Shown in pieces: positions 5,869 to 7,080 of a stretch of DNA of 7,080 nucleotides. The notes under the pieces were generated by a model. The model was not told the origin of the DNA. It was given only the letters and a program-made list of their open reading frames with translations, and did not search any database. Source of the DNA: JAWODU01 sp046483125. GTDB lineage: Bacteria > Verrucomicrobiota > Kiritimatiellia > UBA8416 > JAWODU01. Location of the stretch: contig JAWODU010000031.1 in NCBI GenBank assembly GCA_046483125.1, positions 1 through 7,080 on the forward strand, given 5' to 3'. A program made the position numbers and the translations under genes. Position 1 is the first letter of the stretch, and each line of letters starts with the position of its first letter.

Positions 5869-6483
5869 ATGACAGAAGTTCTACTCCACACCTTGGTGAC
5901 GACCCTGTACTTTCTTGCCTTGATCAATCCGGTGAGCAAGGTGTCCGTGCTTGCTGTCCTTCCCTCCACCCAAAAGCGCACGGATTTCATGCGCGTCATT
6001 GTAAAAGCAAGCCTCGTTGCTGGAAGCATCTTGTTGGGCTCAATGATCTTCGGTGATTTCATACTGAGATCTGTTTTTCGTGTAGAATTGCACTCCCTCC
6101 GTCTGGCCGGGGGTGCTATTCTCTGTTGGGTGGGATTCAATGCATTGCGGAAAGGGGTCTTCTTCGAGCAAGAAATGCAGGCTCGATTTGAGGACGTTGC
6201 ACTAGTTCCGCTCGCGTGTCCGATGATCGCAGGGCCTGCGACAATCGCAGCTTGCATCGCGCTCCGGGCACAAGAGGGTTTGCTTGTTCCGGCGTTGTCC
6301 ATCGTGTTTGCCGTGGCGCTCAATCACATAGTCATGGCGTTCAGTCGGCAGATCAGTTCAGCATTGGGTCGATTCAATTTGCTTGGTGCCCTCGTTCGAC
6401 TGACCGGGCTTATCGTGATGACAATCGGGACGCAGATGGCACTCGACGGCATCTCCGCATGGCAAGCGCAGCCATTTCCATAG
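5869..6483 (+). CDS. MarC-family integral membrane protein
   Basis: The product is 204 aa from ATG 5869, preceded by AGGA at 5-nt spacing. A TTG seven codons earlier (5848) is possible but less likely. The protein matches the MarC family, whose members have six membrane helices and about 200 residues; their transport role is unresolved, and the old link to multiple antibiotic resistance is disputed. Visible family signatures are ALINPVSK near the N-terminus (cf. IDPIGN), LRLAGGAILCWVGFNAL in helix 3, VPLACPMIAGPATI in helix 4 and LVRLTGLIVMTIGTQMALDG in the last helix. The predicted location is the inner membrane. The reading frame is intact and full length. It stands alone between repeat A copy 2 and repeat B copy 2, with no co-oriented partner in an operon. 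Confidence 0.88.
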   Translation: MTEVLLHTLVTTLYFLALINPVSKVSVLAVLPSTQKRTDFMRVIVKASLVAGSILLGSMIFGDFILRSVFRVELHSLRLAGGAILCWVGFNALRKGVFFEQEMQARFEDVALVPLACPMIAGPATIAACIALRAQEGLLVPALSIVFAVALNHIVMAFSRQISSALGRFNLLGALVRLTGLIVMTIGTQMALDGISAWQAQPFP

Positions 6484-6502
6484 GAAGGGGCCTAAGGGCG
6501 TG

Positions 6503-6573
6503 AGCCTGAGGGTTCAGCCCTCAAAATACAAAATAGCGTTGTTTAATCTGCCGCGGCTGATATCCAATATGTC
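6503..6573 (+). repeat. Repeat B, copy 2 (downstream of the MarC-like gene)
   Basis: This starts 19 bases after the MarC-like stop. It has the hairpin TGAGGG-TTCAG-CCCTCA, then AAAATACAAAATAGCGTTGT, then TTAATCTGCC.CGGCTGATAT and AATATGTC, matching copy 1 over about 70 bp. The peptide SPQNTK-stop is readable here too, but not in the frame of the MarC-like gene. Confidence 0.85.
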
Positions 6574-6855
6574 ATAGTTTTTGAAGAGACTCAGGAAATT
6601 GTCATCTCACGACGCGGGTTTCCTGCCAAAAATTCTCATTATGGCCATTTTCAACCTCACGACCTTATCTTCCCCGACGGGACCGGGCTTGCGTCGTCGG
6701 CGACGCTCGCGCCGTCGGCGACGTGGTTCATCGAATCGCAACTCCCCGACGGCACCACCGAGCAACGCTTCTTAGCGGGTGCGGTGGTCGAATCCGTCTC
6801 AATCAGTTACAATCAAGGCGAAGCGGCCACGCCCTCCCCCTCCGTCAGGAGGTGA
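6547..6855 (+). other. Open frame without a start codon, possible gene remnant
   Basis: From inside repeat B to TGA at 6853-6855 one frame stays open for 102 codons with no ATG, GTG or TTG start. Its latter part reads like a real protein: TWFIESQLPDGTTEQRFLAG followed by AVVESVSISY. I cannot assign a family. It may be the tail of a gene that lost its 5' end at the repeat. The segment 6690-6721 has two copies of GTCGGCGACG and is locally very GC-rich, unlike its surroundings. Chance openness of a GC-rich frame is the alternative. Confidence 0.25.
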
Positions 6856-6869
6856 GCGGTCCCGAGTCC

Positions 6870-7080
6870 GACACAGAGGGCGCCGAGCGCGTAGACCCCG
6901 TGTTGCGGACGGACCCGTAATGACAAGGGCTATGCAGAGGACTACAGGGATGTGGTGCGAGAGGACCCCATCCATATTGAGGGCAAACCCAAGGCACCGG
7001 ACTATTCATTCCGCATAGGCGGTGTGAGGAAATTCTTTGTTGAAGCAAAGAAACCATCTATCAATATCAAAAAAGACATT
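6870..7080 (+). pseudogene. Eco57I/type-IIG-like restriction-modification gene, frameshifted N-terminus (partial)
   Basis: From 6919 to the window edge one frame reads NDKGYAEDYRDVVREDPIHI, then KAPDYSFRIGGVRKFFVEAKKPSIN. This matches the N-terminal nuclease-like region of single-chain restriction-methyltransferase proteins (Eco57I/type-IIG class), where the D..EAKKP-type motif belongs to a PD-(D/E)xK nuclease. The preceding part that relatives carry ('RxxxIDPxLxALGWD') appears as ERVDPVLRTDP in another frame (6885-6917) that ends in TAA at 6918-6920. The downstream frame has TAG at 6892-6894 and no start codon. A net frameshift with loss of a few residues is the simplest reading. The methylase domain would lie outside the window. 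It could still be a sequencing error. Confidence 0.7.

Noticed and set aside
1527..6573. CRISPR array or integron attC array
   Set aside because: The repeats are long, few and separated by whole genes; no short regular repeat-spacer pattern and no integrase or Cas gene is present.

Overview
The window comes from a bacterial chromosome of moderate GC. Its protein repertoire is a neutral-ceramidase-like protein with a THTHSGP motif, an AXE1-type esterase, a QueG-like iron-sulfur protein, a MarC-family membrane protein and an MFS stub. This recalls degradative environmental bacteria such as Planctomycetes, Lentisphaerae, Kiritimatiellota or Hydrogenedentes, but no ribosomal marker or tRNA is present, so the taxon is a guess. 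Much of the region is decayed or mobile-element-scarred: at least three of the seven protein-coding loci are broken.

Left part (1-1285): the C-terminus and right end of an IS3-family insertion sequence (+ strand, entering from outside the window) abut a minus-strand ceramidase-like gene. That gene loses its 3' end at the IS junction and also carries an in-frame TAG at codon 83. It still has a strong ribosome binding site and an otherwise open frame.

Middle (1527-4839): a 150-bp repeat (A1) precedes a plus-strand QueG-like gene. The gene's last codons and stop lie inside a second repeat (B1). Convergent to it is an intact 639-aa minus-strand protein with a C-terminal acetyl-xylan-esterase-like alpha/beta hydrolase and an N-terminal region of about 340 residues that I do not recognise.

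Right part (4840-6573): an intergenic region leads into the first ~100 codons of an MFS-transporter-like gene. It has one in-frame TAG and ends inside a partial copy of repeat B (B3). After an IS-scar-like spacer comes a second copy of repeat A (A2), an intact MarC-family gene, and a second full copy of repeat B (B2).

The most notable pattern is that two unrelated plus-strand genes (QueG-like and MarC-like) are each bracketed in the same order and orientation by the same pair of repeats (A-gene-B), while a third, truncated gene ends in the same B repeat. This looks like modular gene units with common flanks and is the best candidate for something undescribed here.

Right edge (6547-7080): an open frame of unknown nature without a start codon, then the beginning of an Eco57I/type-IIG-like restriction-methylation gene whose N-terminus is frameshifted. 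The gene runs off the window. The genes do not form an obvious pathway; the window reads as an accessory region assembled by repeat- and IS-mediated events.
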